Below are positions 34,967 to 42,695 of a stretch of DNA of 64,000 nt, one piece after another. A program made the position numbers and the translations under genes. Below the pieces are notes generated by a model. That model was not told where the DNA came from, ran no database searches, and saw only the letters and a program-made list of their open reading frames with translations. Source of the stretch: Shewanella litorisediminis (lineage in GTDB: Bacteria; Pseudomonadota; Gammaproteobacteria; Enterobacterales; Shewanellaceae); the NCBI RefSeq assembly GCF_016834455.1, contig NZ_CP069213.1, positions 3,201,501 through 3,265,500 on the forward strand, in the 5' to 3' direction. The number at the start of each line of letters is the position of its first letter. Within the stretch, counting starts at the first letter, position 1.

Positions 34967-36359
34967 CACCCAGTAGCTGTTCCGGCAGGGATTTTTCACT
35001 GACGCTGATAATCCCGCTGCGGTTTAAGGTTACCTTGTATCTGGCATAGCGAGGGCCCTTACGCCCTTCGCGGTACACCAGCACCACGTTGATTTGATAA
35101 CGACGCTCAGCGGTTTCGGCGCAGATCCCCTCTTCGGTCTCACGAAACACCTTCACCTTGCCCCGCTCCAGATAGCGCACAAAGGGCACCAGGCTGAATG
35201 ACACCTGTTCTGAGAGGGTGTCATAACCGGCCAAAAATCCCTCATCATTTACCCGGGTCGAAATGCCATAGTGCAGGTATTCCGCCTCCAGGCGGTTTTG
35301 CTGATGTCGACGGCTTAAAATTTCAGTCACCGCCGGCGGCAAGTCCTTGCTGCGAACAAAGTCCAGCCACACCTGCTGGCGGGCCACCACCTTCTGGCTT
35401 GAGGTATCACGGAGCAATCGGCTCCAGCGGGGACGACCGCGCTGGATAACCCGCCACATGGCGTTGCGGATATCCTCTTTAAAGATTTCCCGGAAACCGT
35501 AGATAACCGCCAGGGTCAACAGCAAACTCATGGTGACGCCGCTGAACACCCCCTGCGCCTTGATGATAAGCGCCGACACCACCAGCATCACCAAGCCTGT
35601 GGCGAGACCCGTGACAAACTTTTTCAGGCCTACTCCCAAAGGTTTGAGCTCTTCTTTGAGTACAACCCCCTGCTGAATAAGGCGTCTTAGCAGCAACATC
35701 TTGTTGGAAATACGGTTGTGATCCGACTTGGTCTTTTCCGAGTTGTAATGGCGGCTGTCACGATAAAGCGCCTCGGTCCGACACAGTGACAGCACAGCAT
35801 CTCGAACAGTGCCGGCGCCTTCGGCGTCTTCTGTGGGAATGTCCGGGGCGTGCATGATGAGCTGCAGCAATTTTTGCTCACAGTGCCATGACAGGTAGTT
35901 GTCGGCGTGCTCAAACCAGGGTTTCCATTTGGGATCTGTGGGCTCGCTGCGACGGAATTTTTTGAGGATGGCGCCCACCTGCTCCCCGAGCTCACCGAGA
36001 CGGGGAAAAAACTCCTCGGCGTTTTTCAGCTGCAGCAGCTCCTTGGTGTCATTTTCCATGGCAACCGCGAACTGGTAGGCAAAGAGATTCAGATAGAGCC
36101 TGAACTCCTCCATGGTGCGCTTGTTGAGGCTGACAAAGCGGCTCTGCACCAATGGCAGATGCAGACCGTCGGAATAATAGGCTCGCCGGCCGATAATGGC
36201 GCTGTGGAAGTACTCTTCTTCATCGAGGCTTTCGGGGCCTATGCCCATCTCCTTGGGCAGGGCAAAATACAGATCCAGCCGGCAACTGTCGTTGGCACCA
36301 AGCTGATGGGAAAATTTAATCGAAAGTGCGTCTTCTTGCTTGAGTTGAATGTTGGCCAC
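34956..36359 (-). CDS. Uncharacterised membrane protein
   Basis: 467 aa, family not recognised. The N-terminal ~240 residues are charged and soluble (FSHQLGANDSCRLDLYFALPKEM...). Two adjacent hydrophobic helices follow at ~250-290 (VTGLATGLVMLVVSALII, GVTMSLLLTLAVIYGF), then a basic stretch (RVIQRGRPRWSRLLR) and a ~130-residue beta-rich C-terminal domain. Both soluble parts are probably cytosolic. Begins with ATG 36359, 89 bp downstream of the ToxS-like gene on the same strand and perhaps in its operon. The 3' end overlaps the PAS/GGDEF sensor gene by 11 bp. Confidence 0.75.
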   Translation of the reverse strand: MANIQLKQEDALSIKFSHQLGANDSCRLDLYFALPKEMGIGPESLDEEEYFHSAIIGRRAYYSDGLHLPLVQSRFVSLNKRTMEEFRLYLNLFAYQFAVAMENDTKELLQLKNAEEFFPRLGELGEQVGAILKKFRRSEPTDPKWKPWFEHADNYLSWHCEQKLLQLIMHAPDIPTEDAEGAGTVRDAVLSLCRTEALYRDSRHYNSEKTKSDHNRISNKMLLLRRLIQQGVVLKEELKPLGVGLKKFVTGLATGLVMLVVSALIIKAQGVFSGVTMSLLLTLAVIYGFREIFKEDIRNAMWRVIQRGRPRWSRLLRDTSSQKVVARQQVWLDFVRSKDLPPAVTEILSRRHQQNRLEAEYLHYGISTRVNDEGFLAGYDTLSEQVSFSLVPFVRYLERGKVKVFRETEEGICAETAERRYQINVVLVYREGRKGPRYARYKVTLNRSGIISVSEKSLPEQLLGVSG

Positions 36360-36448
36360 AGGGCTCCTCTATGCCAGGCTGGTGAAATACCTGCGATTTC
36401 TGCCGCCAGCCCAACTGACTTGACTCGTCCAGTGTGCCAAATCCTCCC

Positions 36449-36964
36449 TCAGTGGATCAACCGGCATCCGCAAACAGTATTGCTTGGCTGAAACAGTACG
36501 ATGGCATAATCCCTGGCCTTATCCAGTTCAAGGATCTCCAGCTCTATCTCGTGCAGCCCCTTGCCAGAAAGATTCAGCCCACTGACGTAGGAAACATAAT
36601 TCATGTGCATGGGTTTGGGCGCACCGTTTTTGGCGGTTTTCTCTTCTTTACTGTGAATGGCAATGCTGTATCTGTTACCGGCGCCGGCAGAGGCTTTGAG
36701 CTCACCTTCCATACTGATACTGCCCGCCAGACTGCCATCGAGGTTGAAATAACGATAATGCATCTGCGCCCGCTTTCCCTTGGTAACCAGATCAACCAAC
36801 AAATACTGTTTGGCCTGAGCCCCATCGCCGGGCTCATAGAGTTCCGATGAGCAGTTCAGCAAGGTGGTTTCTGCGCCACGGGTTAAGGAAAAAATCGTCC
36901 CCAGTGCCAGCAGCAACAGCAGCAGAATGCACAGGTTAATACTCCAGATCCAGGCTCTAGTCAC
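36449..36964 (-). CDS. Membrane-anchored periplasmic protein, candidate ToxS-like partner
   Basis: 171 aa. One N-terminal membrane helix (residues ~7-27, WSINLCILLLLLLALGTIF) and a ~140-residue periplasmic domain with cysteines at LLNCSSEL and near the end (TVCGCRLIH). No family recognised by sequence. It starts at GTG 36964 inside the end of the winged-helix regulator gene (8-bp overlap, GTGACTAG), so the two are translationally coupled. Gene order and topology copy ToxR-ToxS and TcpP-TcpH, where the small partner stabilises or tunes the regulator; this role is inferred from context only. Confidence 0.75.
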   Translation of the reverse strand: MTRAWIWSINLCILLLLLLALGTIFSLTRGAETTLLNCSSELYEPGDGAQAKQYLLVDLVTKGKRAQMHYRYFNLDGSLAGSISMEGELKASAGAGNRYSIAIHSKEEKTAKNGAPKPMHMNYVSYVSGLNLSGKGLHEIELEILELDKARDYAIVLFQPSNTVCGCRLIH

Positions 36965-37712
36965 AGATGTCCACCTCTTTGAGCCAGTCAGGACTAATAA
37001 AGCGTCTTGGACTGCGGCCGTCGCTTATCTTCAGGTTGCGTACCACAGCCTGGCCAAGATAATCGCCCCTCAAGGTCAGATTCAGCACCCTTGAGTCGTG
37101 GCTTAACGACATAAAGACATCGCGCCAGCGGGAATGGCGGCAATCTCCCAATACTGTCGCCAGCTCGGCGGCTTTTTCCAGCAACAGGGTATTGTTGCTG
37201 CGGGAGTGTGCGTAGAGTACAAGCTTCACCATTTGCCCGTCGGCCTGCACCAGTGACTGCACCTTTAAAGGCGCCGTGGGCGACATTTCCCCCACCCGCA
37301 AGGCAAAGTAGCCACCGACAAACAGCAGTGCTAACATCAGCAGCGCCGGGATCCAAATAGGCACAGGCCCCAGGCGGCGGCTTGGCAGGCGTCTCTTGGC
37401 CGGCACAGGGGCTTTAATGGGGGTAAGATGCAGCCGATATCCCTGACCTTTAACGGTTTCAATCAGGAGTTCGCTGCCCGGACCGAGGAAGGAGCGGATC
37501 ATAAACACAGCCCGCGCCACTGAGGAATCACTGAGCTCGCCATGTTCATCGTCGCCCTGGCGCAACTGTGCCTTGGTGACGACCTGATCTGCCTGGCTGA
37601 GCAAGAGTCTAAGCACCTGGGCTTCCGCTCTGGGTAAATGCCAAACGTCCCCGGAGGCGCGGTTAATCAGCTCCCCTTTGGCATCATCAAACCAGCAGTT
37701 ACCCAATTGCAT
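36957..37712 (-). CDS. ToxR/CadC-type membrane-bound winged-helix regulator
   Basis: 251 aa from ATG 37712 (GTGGGGA upstream; the longer frame to 37766 is unsupported). Residues ~1-97 are an OmpR/ToxR-type winged helix (LPRAEAQVLRLLLSQADQVV, VARAVFMIRSFLG, IETVKGQGYRL). A basic linker leads to a membrane helix at ~119-137. The periplasmic domain has two cysteines, C191 (GDCRHSRW) and C250 (second-last residue), which could form a disulfide as in ToxR. Divergent from a split-Soret-like cytochrome gene; four phased TGAAT elements lie between them. Confidence 0.87.
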   Translation of the reverse strand: MQLGNCWFDDAKGELINRASGDVWHLPRAEAQVLRLLLSQADQVVTKAQLRQGDDEHGELSDSSVARAVFMIRSFLGPGSELLIETVKGQGYRLHLTPIKAPVPAKRRLPSRRLGPVPIWIPALLMLALLFVGGYFALRVGEMSPTAPLKVQSLVQADGQMVKLVLYAHSRSNNTLLLEKAAELATVLGDCRHSRWRDVFMSLSHDSRVLNLTLRGDYLGQAVVRNLKISDGRSPRRFISPDWLKEVDICD

Positions 37713-37827
37713 CCAAAATCCCCACCCAAAATACGGTGTTATTTTACCCTGTGCCAGCACGAGCAACTGTGATCTGGATTAAGTGATGGCTTCTTTGCGC
37801 CAAAAGGTGCCGGCGTTAGAAAATGTG

Positions 37828-37841
37828 ATATTGAACAATAT
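37828..37841. promoter_or_regulatory. Palindrome ATATTG-AA-CAATAT
   Basis: 14-bp near-perfect palindrome in the divergent region, 116 bp upstream of the regulator ATG; possible operator. Confidence 0.4.
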
Positions 37842-37843
37842 GT

Positions 37844-37900
37844 TGAATGTAAACATCACCCAATATGAATGCCGCTGAATCTCGCTGAATTTACATGAAT
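37844..37900 (+). promoter_or_regulatory. Phased TGAAT array, candidate ToxR-like binding region
   Basis: TGAAT occurs at 37866, 37876, 37886 and 37896, exactly 10 bp apart, with a further copy at 37844. TGAAT-N5-TGAAT resembles the TNAAA-N5-TNAAA direct repeats bound by ToxR. The array ends a few bases before the expected -35 of a TTTATA -10 (37927-37932), which lacks a good -35 of its own, as in activator-dependent promoters. Confidence 0.6.
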
Positions 37901-37926
37901 GCTACAAATAGCGTGAGGCCGCACCA

Positions 37927-37932
37927 TTTATA
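37927..37932 (+). promoter_or_regulatory. Candidate -10 for the cytochrome/lipoprotein operon
   Basis: TTTATA, 27 bp beyond the last TGAAT. A start near 37939 would give a leader of ~175 nt before ATG 38116. No other recognisable element in the leader. Confidence 0.35.
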
Positions 37933-38115
37933 GCCTGGCCGCTCAATCAATCCATACCACCTTAATCGACCATCCCTCTCATACTCAGTCATTCGCAGCG
38001 CTTGGCTTCAAGCGCGGCAAATCACAGTCTTCCTTTTCATGCCCGACATACTGATGTCACGGCCCCAGGGCCCTTTTATCACAACACCCTTGAATAACAA
38101 CAAGAGGACAACAGC

Positions 38116-38934
38116 ATGAAAATCGACAGACGACAGGCGCTCGGACAAATTATCGGACTTGGCAGTGCAGCAGGCCTTGGCCTGGTCAGCACTTCACTGA
38201 TGGCGGCCACCGACGAAAACGGTAACTATCAACTCGCCCTCGGTGAAAAGCTCAAATATGTTCCCCTGGATCCCATGGCCACTGCAAAGCTCGCCTATGA
38301 GACGGGTGGCGGCTGTATGCACCAGGTATTCCACGCCACAGTCACCATGCTGGCCAATTCAGCCAGCGTGGATGCCGACAAGTTCAAGTCTATTCCCACC
38401 GCACTCGCAGGCTATGGTTTTGCCGGGGTGACGGGTCAGGGCACCCTGTGCGGTAACCTCAACGCCATAGGTATGCTGGTCAATCTGCTGGACGACATCA
38501 ACGGCCAGAACGCCGCCGTGATTGGTGCTGCATTCCGTTGGTATGAAAACACCAAACTGCCATTGGATACTGCGGAATTTATTGCAGGCATTGGCTCCAC
38601 CGCCGAGAAAACCGAACTGGTTGTCAGCTCATCGGTCGCAAACAGCGTGATGTGCCACTCCTCCATCAGTAATTGGTCCAAGGCCTCGGGCAAAACCTTC
38701 AGCCAGAAAGGCGAGCGCTGCTACCGTCTGTCGGCTTCCATGGCCTATCACCTGGTTGAACTGCTTAACCGCGCCTACAAGGGTGAAGTCATTGCCGGTA
38801 CACCGGCAGCCAAACCATCTGAAGAAGCCCAAGCGTGCCAGACCTGCCACGGCAGCACAGAAACCATGGGCCCTGCCGCCAGCGTTAAGACCGACATGGA
38901 ATGCACCACCTGTCACACCGGCCACTTCAATTAA
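38116..38934 (+). CDS. Tat-exported split-Soret-type di-heme cytochrome (C_GCAxxG_C_C family)
   Basis: 272 aa. Twin-arginine signal (DRRQALGQIIGLGSAAGLGL, cleavage near MAA). The middle has the scattered cysteines of the C_GCAxxG_C_C family: GGGCMHQ, TLCGNLNAIG, SVMCHSS, ERCYRLS. The C-terminus carries two heme c sites, ACQTCHG and ECTTCHTGH. This layout matches split-Soret cytochromes c, in which a dimer stacks two hemes per subunit. Periplasmic electron transfer is likely, partner unknown. GAGGA precedes the ATG. The lipoprotein gene follows after 9 bp, so they form an operon. Confidence 0.88.
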   Translation: MKIDRRQALGQIIGLGSAAGLGLVSTSLMAATDENGNYQLALGEKLKYVPLDPMATAKLAYETGGGCMHQVFHATVTMLANSASVDADKFKSIPTALAGYGFAGVTGQGTLCGNLNAIGMLVNLLDDINGQNAAVIGAAFRWYENTKLPLDTAEFIAGIGSTAEKTELVVSSSVANSVMCHSSISNWSKASGKTFSQKGERCYRLSASMAYHLVELLNRAYKGEVIAGTPAAKPSEEAQACQTCHGSTETMGPAASVKTDMECTTCHTGHFN

Positions 38935-38943
38935 GGGGGCACC

Positions 38944-39471
38944 ATGAAACCAAGACTTCTCTACCCGCTGCTGGCGACACTGCTTGTGGGTGCCTGCGGC
39001 AGTGACAATGACCCGCAAGAGCCCACCATACCTGAGCCACCCGAGCCACCGGTGGCAGAGGTTGTGCATGTGGACGAGGCCAACAGCATCGCCCTTGAGG
39101 TCGTCAGCTTTGAGCCCCTCTCAGGTGCTGTGGAATTCACCCTCAAAAACGAGGCGGGGCTTGCTGTCACTGGCGCCAGTCAGTACGAGCTCATCTATTT
39201 CGGCTTACCGCCGGAAGAGAATGCATCTCGCAATCCCAAGGCCTGGAAGCGTTGGCACGTTTCCCAGAGTTTTCGCTGTGGTGAAGACACATCAACCTGT
39301 GAGGGTGTGTTGACAGAGGGCAACACCAAGGGACGCTACCTGTTTGAAGCACAGGGACTGGATTGGAGCCAGGATGCGCCGGAAGGCACACTCAGCAGAT
39401 ACCGGTTGGCAATTACCCTCCAGGGTGCCAAGGCCAGCAGTGACATGCAATTTGTCGCAGAAGCGCCATAA
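38944..39471 (+). CDS. Lipoprotein resembling a heme-less MtrC/OmcA N-terminal domain
   Basis: 175 aa. Lipobox LLVGAC (cysteine at residue 18) after a short signal, followed by SDND and a Pro/Glu-rich linker (PEPPEPP). The rest is a beta-rich domain (SIALEVVSFEPLSGAVEFTL, YRLAITLQGAK). There is no CxxCH; two cysteines (FRCGEDTSTC) may form a disulfide. The linker-plus-domain plan and the line KNEAGLAVTGASQYELIYFGL remind one of the N-terminal domain of outer-membrane decaheme MtrC/OmcA lipoproteins; this is a tentative match by eye. In operon with the split-Soret-like cytochrome. Confidence 0.75.
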   Translation: MKPRLLYPLLATLLVGACGSDNDPQEPTIPEPPEPPVAEVVHVDEANSIALEVVSFEPLSGAVEFTLKNEAGLAVTGASQYELIYFGLPPEENASRNPKAWKRWHVSQSFRCGEDTSTCEGVLTEGNTKGRYLFEAQGLDWSQDAPEGTLSRYRLAITLQGAKASSDMQFVAEAP

Positions 39472-39479
39472 TGCGATAA

Positions 39480-39518
39480 CGGGGGCAAAATCCGCCTCAC
39501 GCCCCCGACTTTTTTTTC
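39480..39518 (+). terminator. Terminator after the lipoprotein gene
   Basis: CGGGGGC (39480-39486) pairs with GCCCCCG (39501-39507), followed by ACTTTTTTTTT. Confidence 0.8.
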
Positions 39519-39524
39519 CATACA

Positions 39525-39556
39525 GCGGATAGCGCCACGGCGTTATCCGCTTTTTT
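39525..39556 (+). terminator. Second, tandem terminator
   Basis: GCGGATA (39525-39531) pairs with TATCCGC (39544-39550), with an inner GCC/GGC, followed by TTTTTT. Together with the previous hairpin it isolates the cytochrome operon from the convergent gene. Confidence 0.8.
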
Positions 39557-39563
39557 GCGGTCG

Positions 39564-39968
39564 TTAAGACCAGATAAGCAGTACCAGAAATACCGCCAAC
39601 ATGCCGATACAGGCCAATGCAAAACAGTGAAGCCAGGGTAAGTCCCTGACGGGCCTTGCAAATAGCCGCCCCATGGGATGCATCCCCGAATGCAGCAAAT
39701 AGCCCTCACTGCCCACCTCTTCGAGCAAATAACGCCACGCCGGGCCCATCAGCACCCCCAGCGCGCGCATTTCCTGCTCCAATTTACGCTCATTGGCCCC
39801 CACTTGCTTGAGGGCGCCTCGCAAACTCGAGCGTGACACCACACGACCGCGCTCGGCGCCGAGCATCAACAGCAAGGCTCCCTGAGCCTGGGTCAGGGTA
39901 TGGCGGCGACCATCGGTGAATTCGAGTGTCAGGGTGCTGGCCGTAAAGTGGGCCTCACCAATTTGCAT
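39564..39968 (-). CDS. Small winged-helix protein with C-terminal membrane anchor
   Basis: 134 aa. Residues 1-~95 resemble a reduced OmpR/ToxR-type winged helix (QAQGALLLMLGAERGRVVSRSSL, then GSEGYLLHSG in place of the usual GxGYxL wing). A single membrane helix is at ~112-133 (CFALACIGMLAVFLVLLIW), right at the C-terminus, so there is no periplasmic sensor. It could be a DNA-binding tether or a partner of the ToxR-like regulator 2 kb away. No clear family name. It faces the cytochrome operon convergently. Confidence 0.7.
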   Translation of the reverse strand: MQIGEAHFTASTLTLEFTDGRRHTLTQAQGALLLMLGAERGRVVSRSSLRGALKQVGANERKLEQEMRALGVLMGPAWRYLLEEVGSEGYLLHSGMHPMGRLFARPVRDLPWLHCFALACIGMLAVFLVLLIWS

Positions 39969-40131
39969 GGGTTGTGTATCCGAAAAGTATCAAATGGGCT
40001 CAGTATAGAGAATCCGTCCCCCTCGGGTTGTGATCCCGTCTAAGCCCTGAGCAGGAAAAGCCGAAAATGTGAACGGCGCCGGATTACAAGGGATACAAAC
40101 ACTTACCCTTGTAACCCGGTGTCATCGACTG

Positions 40132-41607
40132 TCAATGAAAGGTTGCGGCATTCAGCCACATGTGCACCAGAATGCTCGCCACGTACCCCAGTGCGATAAC
40201 CGGCGTCCACTTAAGGTGAGTACCGAAGGTGTAGATGCCACGGGCCTGCCCCATGAGAGCGACACCGGCGGCGCTGCCGATTGACAGCAAGCTGCCGCCC
40301 ACACCGGCGGTCAGGGTGACCAGCAGCCACTGCCCCAGTGCCATATCCGGGTTCATGGTCAGCACGGCAAACATCACGGGAATGTTATCCACGACCGCTG
40401 ACAGGAGGCCGACGGTAATGTTGGCATAGGTAGGATCCCAGTGGCTGTACATGGCTTCAGACACCAGGCTGAGATAGCCCATAAAGCCCAGACCACCGAC
40501 ACAGAGTACCACCCCGTAGAAGAACAGCAGGGTATCCCATTCGGCGCGGGCCACCCGGCTGAACACATCGAAGGGCACCACGTTACCCAGGTAGGTTAAA
40601 CGCTCCCTGTTTTGCTCGGCTTCGGCCTTGGCGATGGCCTTGGCAACCGAGTGGTTGAAGGTTTTGCGCAGGAAGAAGCCAAAGAATTGCAGGAAACCAA
40701 GGCCTGTCATCATCCCCAGCACAGGAGGCATGCCCAGCAGGGAGTGAGCCATGACCGCTGAGGCAATGGTCAGCAAAAACAGGGCGACAATCCGCCTGGC
40801 ACCGCGGCGCATGTATACCTTTTCCTGTACGGCATCCGGCCGGGCATTGCCAACAAACAGGCTCATCACCACCGCAGGCACCATAAAGTTCACTACAGAA
40901 GGAATGAAGAGAGCGAAGAAATCTGCGAAGGATACGATACCCTTTTGCCACACCATGAGGGTAGTGATGTCACCAAAGGGACTGAAAGCGCCACCGGCGT
41001 TGGCGGCCACCACAATGTTAATCGAGGCCAGGCCAATAAAGCGGCGATTATCCCCGCCCACCTTCATCACCACGGCGCACATCAACAGCGCCGTCGTCAG
41101 GTTATCAGCCACCGGCGAGATAAAGAACGCCAGCACACCCGACAACCAGAATACCTGCCGCAGGCTGAAGCCCCGGCTGACCATCCAGGCACGCAGCGCA
41201 TCAAACAGACCCCGCTCTTCCATGGCGTTGATGTAGGTCATGGCCACCAGCAGGAACAGCATCAGCTCAGCGTATTCCAGCAGGTTATGCTTAAAAGCCA
41301 CTTCGGCGACCTGGGGCATACCGTGCTGGGAATACACATACCCCAGCATGCTCCAGATGATGCCCGCCGCCACCAGCACGGGTTTGGACTTTCTAAGGTG
41401 CAGCTTCTCTTCCAGCATCACCAAGGTATAAGCCAGCACAAAAATCAGAATGGCCGCATAACCGACCCCGGAATGGGTCAGATTCAGCCAGTCACCCCCG
41501 CCCGTTTCACTGGCCCGGGCGAGCGGCGCAAACAATACCGCCATCATAAAAGAAATCACAAGCCCCGCTTTGCGGTGGACTCCCCCAATCCAATGCTTCG
41601 TTCTCAT
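40132..41607 (-). CDS. nhaD: Na+/H+ antiporter NhaD
   Basis: 491 aa, about 12-13 membrane helices. It exports Na+ (or Li+) in exchange for H+ at alkaline pH. Features of the NhaD/ArsB superfamily: AFFISPVADNLTTALLMC, the conserved NIVVAANAGGAFSPFGDITTL and late DNIPVMFAVL. The N-terminal stretch looks like a signal-type helix ending near LARASE. AAGG lies 7 nt before ATG 41607. Single gene; common in marine and brackish Shewanella and Vibrio. Confidence 0.95.
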   Translation of the reverse strand: MRTKHWIGGVHRKAGLVISFMMAVLFAPLARASETGGGDWLNLTHSGVGYAAILIFVLAYTLVMLEEKLHLRKSKPVLVAAGIIWSMLGYVYSQHGMPQVAEVAFKHNLLEYAELMLFLLVAMTYINAMEERGLFDALRAWMVSRGFSLRQVFWLSGVLAFFISPVADNLTTALLMCAVVMKVGGDNRRFIGLASINIVVAANAGGAFSPFGDITTLMVWQKGIVSFADFFALFIPSVVNFMVPAVVMSLFVGNARPDAVQEKVYMRRGARRIVALFLLTIASAVMAHSLLGMPPVLGMMTGLGFLQFFGFFLRKTFNHSVAKAIAKAEAEQNRERLTYLGNVVPFDVFSRVARAEWDTLLFFYGVVLCVGGLGFMGYLSLVSEAMYSHWDPTYANITVGLLSAVVDNIPVMFAVLTMNPDMALGQWLLVTLTAGVGGSLLSIGSAAGVALMGQARGIYTFGTHLKWTPVIALGYVASILVHMWLNAATFH

Positions 41608-41762
41608 AGCTAGCCTTATTCGTTGGAAACTGGGCAGAAAGTAGCACGCCGCCGGAGGGGCAAATGTTGATTGGGCGCAACTTTCTTGGAATAAGCTTTG
41701 CCTGAATCACAAAAAATTTCAGTATTTTTTTACATTTACCTACAAGGTGGTAATAAAAAAAC

Positions 41763-41788
41763 AAAAAAGCGCCCTGAGGCGCTTTTTT
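41763..41788. terminator. Terminator after the DUF481 gene
   Basis: AAAAAAGCGCC-CTGA-GGCGCTTTTTT: 11-bp stem with T-tracts on both strands. Confidence 0.92.
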
Positions 41789-41807
41789 ATCCCACTATGA
41801 CCTGTAC

Positions 41808-42551
41808 TTAGAATGAATACAGCAGTGTCATGTTGGTTTCTGTGTCAGTGCTCTTTTTACCATCCAGCGGCTCATTGTTGTAACGCACCACCACGGCAAA
41901 TTTCATCGCCAGCGCGCCAACGATATTGGCCGTCAGAGAGGTTTCAGAGCGGGCTTCCAGCTGTTCGCCATAGTCAGCAACGATGAGTTGCCTGAACTTG
42001 GAAGAATCGCTGATCCTGGTTTCAAAATTCAGCACGCCGTGGGCAACCACGCTGTCTTCCGAGCTGTATCCCAGCAGGGTGCTCTGCTCATCATCCAAAC
42101 GACGATACTGGTAACCCGGACCCACTTCCACGGCAAGCGTGGTACTTTCGGTATTGATAAAACGATGACCATAACCCACGGCACCGCTCAGCTTGTAGTC
42201 ATAACCGGTAAAAGGGTCCTGCTCGTAATTGGCGTTGGCAAACAGGTAGTTGTCATCGTTAAACTTATAGTTGCCCTGGACACCGGCGAAGTAGCGCTCG
42301 GCTGTCACTTCATCCGTGTCTTCCTTGTAGAGCGCTTCCAGGTCGTACTGATTTTCCCAGTTACCCAGCTCATGTCTGAGCCCGAGACGGCCCTTGAGTG
42401 ACGTGGTGTCTGTATTGCCTGTGGTCAGAGTGGCACCCAGTTCGGCTTCACCGGCAAAAGTCTTGTCGCCTTCCACGAAGTCGGCACCTGCCATGGCGGC
42501 AAAAGGTGTCACCGCCGTCAGGGCGGCGGCAATCAGCAGTTTGTTCATCAT
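41808..42551 (-). CDS. DUF481 outer-membrane beta-barrel protein (YdiY-like)
   Basis: 247 aa. Sec signal peptide (MMNKLLIAAALTAVTPFAAMA), then GEAELGATLTTGNTDTTSLKG, the characteristic DUF481 start, and alternating amphipathic strands with an aromatic C-terminal residue (LLYSF), the mark of outer-membrane barrels. E. coli YdiY is the familiar relative, induced by acid; function unknown. Start ATG 42551 has AAGGATAAGAGA just upstream; the frame's 15-codon extension lacks support. Monocistronic. Confidence 0.9.
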   Translation of the reverse strand: MMNKLLIAAALTAVTPFAAMAGADFVEGDKTFAGEAELGATLTTGNTDTTSLKGRLGLRHELGNWENQYDLEALYKEDTDEVTAERYFAGVQGNYKFNDDNYLFANANYEQDPFTGYDYKLSGAVGYGHRFINTESTTLAVEVGPGYQYRRLDDEQSTLLGYSSEDSVVAHGVLNFETRISDSSKFRQLIVADYGEQLEARSETSLTANIVGALAMKFAVVVRYNNEPLDGKKSTDTETNMTLLYSF

Positions 42552-42695
42552 TCTCTTATCCTTATCAGGTGTTTTCGCTCCCAAAAATCGCCGCACATGG
42601 TACCACCTGAGGTCGAAAATGAGAAATACACCACAAAATCCGGCAGTTGACAGCGCAACTATGGGCAGGATTCCTATACGGATAAAAGGGGCTTA

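Noticed and set aside
37767-37790. Possible CRP site (TGTGATCTGGATTAAG) near the ToxR-like gene
   Set aside because: Only the left half matches; the right half is missing.
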